From Myxococcales bacterium (GTDB lineage: Bacteria; Myxococcota; Myxococcia; Myxococcales; Myxococcaceae): a stretch of 42,252 nucleotides of DNA. Made by a program: the position numbers and the translations under genes. Of this stretch, positions 42,199 through 42,252 are shown in pieces (position 1 is the stretch's first letter; each line of letters begins with the position of its first letter). The notes under the pieces are model-generated. The model had not been told where the DNA came from. It did no database searches and saw nothing but the letters and a program-made list of their open reading frames with translations. Location of the stretch: assembly GCA_016191815.1 (NCBI GenBank), contig JACPVI010000054.1:1-42252 (forward strand), in the 5' to 3' direction.

Positions 42199-42252
42199 GT
42201 GGACCGCAGCGCGCCCGCGGCAAGAGAGGTGGAGTTGCCAAAGAGCAGCGCG
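42199..42252 (+). other. Possible start of a gene cut by the right edge
   Basis: GAGGAGGA at 42178-42185 precedes an open frame through GTG 42199 (VDRSAPAAREVELPKSSA) to the window end. The spacing is 13 nt, long for a start; an ATA at 42190 is in frame and nearer. Too short to identify. Confidence 0.25.

Overview
The window is high-GC DNA in the style of a Gram-negative Myxococcota-like (deltaproteobacterial) genome. The signs are ATGA-coupled operons, many lipoproteins, Gly/Ala-rich linkers, Cys-rich modules of the CGLGQVC type, CX4CH multihaem cytochromes, an orphan RHS tip and stand-alone receiver proteins. No species call is possible from the sequence alone.

Layout. (1) 1-3153: a receiver-GGDEF protein running off the left edge, a TPR membrane protein, tRNA-Leu(CAA), a receiver-only regulator, a small coiled-coil protein, tRNA-Ala(GGC) with a terminator, and a second receiver-only regulator. 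(2) 3192-8369, minus strand: treS-mak-glgB, three of the four steps of the trehalose-to-glycogen (GlgE) route. GlgE itself is not here. (3) 8535-13231: a divergent pair, a duplicated beta-propeller lipoprotein with a clear terminator and a surface GH13 amylase lipoprotein. (4) 13254-19365: small genes, a PHP protein, two envelope proteins, a histidine kinase, a ParD/ParE-like toxin-antitoxin pair with a palindrome across its start codon, and a radical SAM protein.

(5) 19494-29440 is the most striking region. It is a tightly coupled operon for trans-envelope electron transfer: a truncated and frameshifted remnant of a multihaem cytochrome, a monohaem cytochrome, an outer-membrane barrel, a 13-haem cytochrome, a 5-haem cytochrome, a Tat-exported molybdopterin-family subunit, a four-cluster ferredoxin subunit, an NrfD-type membrane subunit, a small CxxC protein, and a 13-haem CX2CH/CX4CH lipoprotein. 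My reading is that the NrfD module exchanges electrons with the quinone pool and the cytochrome/barrel part carries them across the outer membrane. Every gene needed for an inner-to-outer-membrane conduit sits in one transcription unit.

(6) 29442-38481 is bounded by two perfect 60-bp direct repeats. It holds a beta-helix lipoprotein, a dead YjbR/MmcQ fragment, and a marR-tolC-MFP-RND efflux operon. The RND reading frame ends inside the right repeat, so this looks like an inserted cassette (or, less interestingly, an assembly join). (7) 38519-42252: Hsp20 with a GLQHTP-repeat partner, a remnant of a Lon-type S16 protease domain, an RHS tip with its own signal peptide followed by a HEAT-like putative immunity gene, and direct repeats plus a palindrome at the right edge that may begin another element.
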